From positions 1 to 5,474 of the forward strand of contig JBAQKP010000323.1 of the NCBI GenBank assembly GCA_049301135.1: a stretch of 5,474 nt of DNA, written 5' to 3'. The translations under genes were made by a program, and so were the position numbers. How positions within the stretch are numbered: position 1 is the stretch's first letter; every line of letters starts with the position of its first letter. Shown here piece after piece: positions 5,352 through 5,474 of this stretch. The DNA comes from JAYXXU01 sp049301135. GTDB taxonomy: Bacteria > Pseudomonadota > Gammaproteobacteria > Pseudomonadales > Moraxellaceae. Below the pieces are notes generated by a model. The model worked only from the letters and a program-made list of their open reading frames with translations, was not told where the DNA came from and did not search any database.

Positions 5352-5391
5352 GGCGTGGCGCATGTCTACGATTTTTTGCGGAAAATAACTC

Positions 5392-5474
5392 ATGTCTTTG
5401 ATTGATCAGCTTGCCTTTAGCAATGCCGGAAAACTGCCGGTTTTGTTGCAGACCGAAGCCACTGAGTGTGGGGT
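5392..5474 (+). CDS. Peptidase-containing ABC exporter, N-terminal 27 codons (cut by window end)
   Basis: The frame begins MSLIDQLAFSNAGKLPVL and reaches Q-T-E-A-T-E-C-G (20-27), then runs off the window. This is the start of a C39 (bacteriocin-processing) peptidase domain: Cys26 is the catalytic cysteine and Gln20, six residues before it, is the usual oxyanion-hole glutamine, so the protease looks active as far as visible. Full proteins of this family (CvaB-like) are about 700 residues, with the peptidase followed by a six-helix membrane domain and an ATPase, and cut double-glycine leaders during export. An in-frame TAA at 5386-5388 excludes any earlier start. A weak ribosome site (GGAAA) precedes the ATG. 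The histidine and aspartate of the triad and the ATPase lie beyond the edge and were not seen. Confidence 0.9.
   Translation, partial: MSLIDQLAFSNAGKLPVLLQTEATECG

Noticed and set aside
5362..5388. Tiny frame MSTIFCGK between the fusion protein and the ABC exporter, ending 3 nt before the exporter ATG
   Set aside because: Eight codons, with no clear ribosome site; translational coupling is conceivable but unsupported.

Overview
The window looks like chromosomal DNA of a gammaproteobacterium. A Moraxellaceae-type relative is my best guess, because the CysB-like regulator and TrmL read like proteins from that group. The lineage is inferred from protein character only. Coding regions are of roughly balanced base composition, and the long intergenic region at about 3240-3310 is strikingly AT-rich.

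Left part (1-3210), housekeeping: the 3' end of a manganese-type superoxide dismutase gene (sodA, +) ends in a clear intrinsic terminator. It is followed by trmL (+), a tRNA wobble-position 2'-O-methyltransferase. Convergent to trmL are two minus-strand genes: a DUF389/TIGR00341-type polytopic membrane protein (996-2171) and, upstream of it, a CysB-type LysR regulator of sulfur assimilation (2281-3210). The DUF389 gene has a perfect minus-strand -10 box (TATAAT) and a perfect 10-bp palindrome upstream, so it probably has its own promoter.

Middle (3211-3730): a 520-bp gene-free divergent intergenic region. It holds a near-consensus CRP/Vfr-like site (3334-3349), a good sigma70-type promoter facing right (TTGACA, 17 nt, TATTTT at 3470-3498), an inverted repeat over the predicted start point, and then a predicted untranslated leader of about 225 nt.

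Right part (3731-5474), the accessory locus: a 79-codon gene encodes a textbook double-glycine leader (18 residues, SGG end) followed by an unusual 61-residue core. The core has eight regularly spaced cysteines and 14 prolines in repeats of the form C-A-P-K-P-V-Y and C-Q-P-A-P-T/S. A strong terminator follows. Next come a HlyD/CvaA-type membrane fusion protein (4053-5351) and the first 27 codons of a peptidase-containing ABC exporter (from 5392), cut by the window edge just after its catalytic-cysteine motif Q-T-E-A-T-E-C-G. Together these make a type I secretion module in which the ABC protein's C39 peptidase would remove the leader and, with the fusion protein and an outer-membrane TolC-type channel encoded elsewhere, export the Cys/Pro-repeat peptide. 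No immunity gene and no peptide-modification enzyme is visible in the window. Bacteriocin is therefore only one hypothesis; a secreted disulfide-linked or metal-binding peptide is another. This locus is the part most worth attention.
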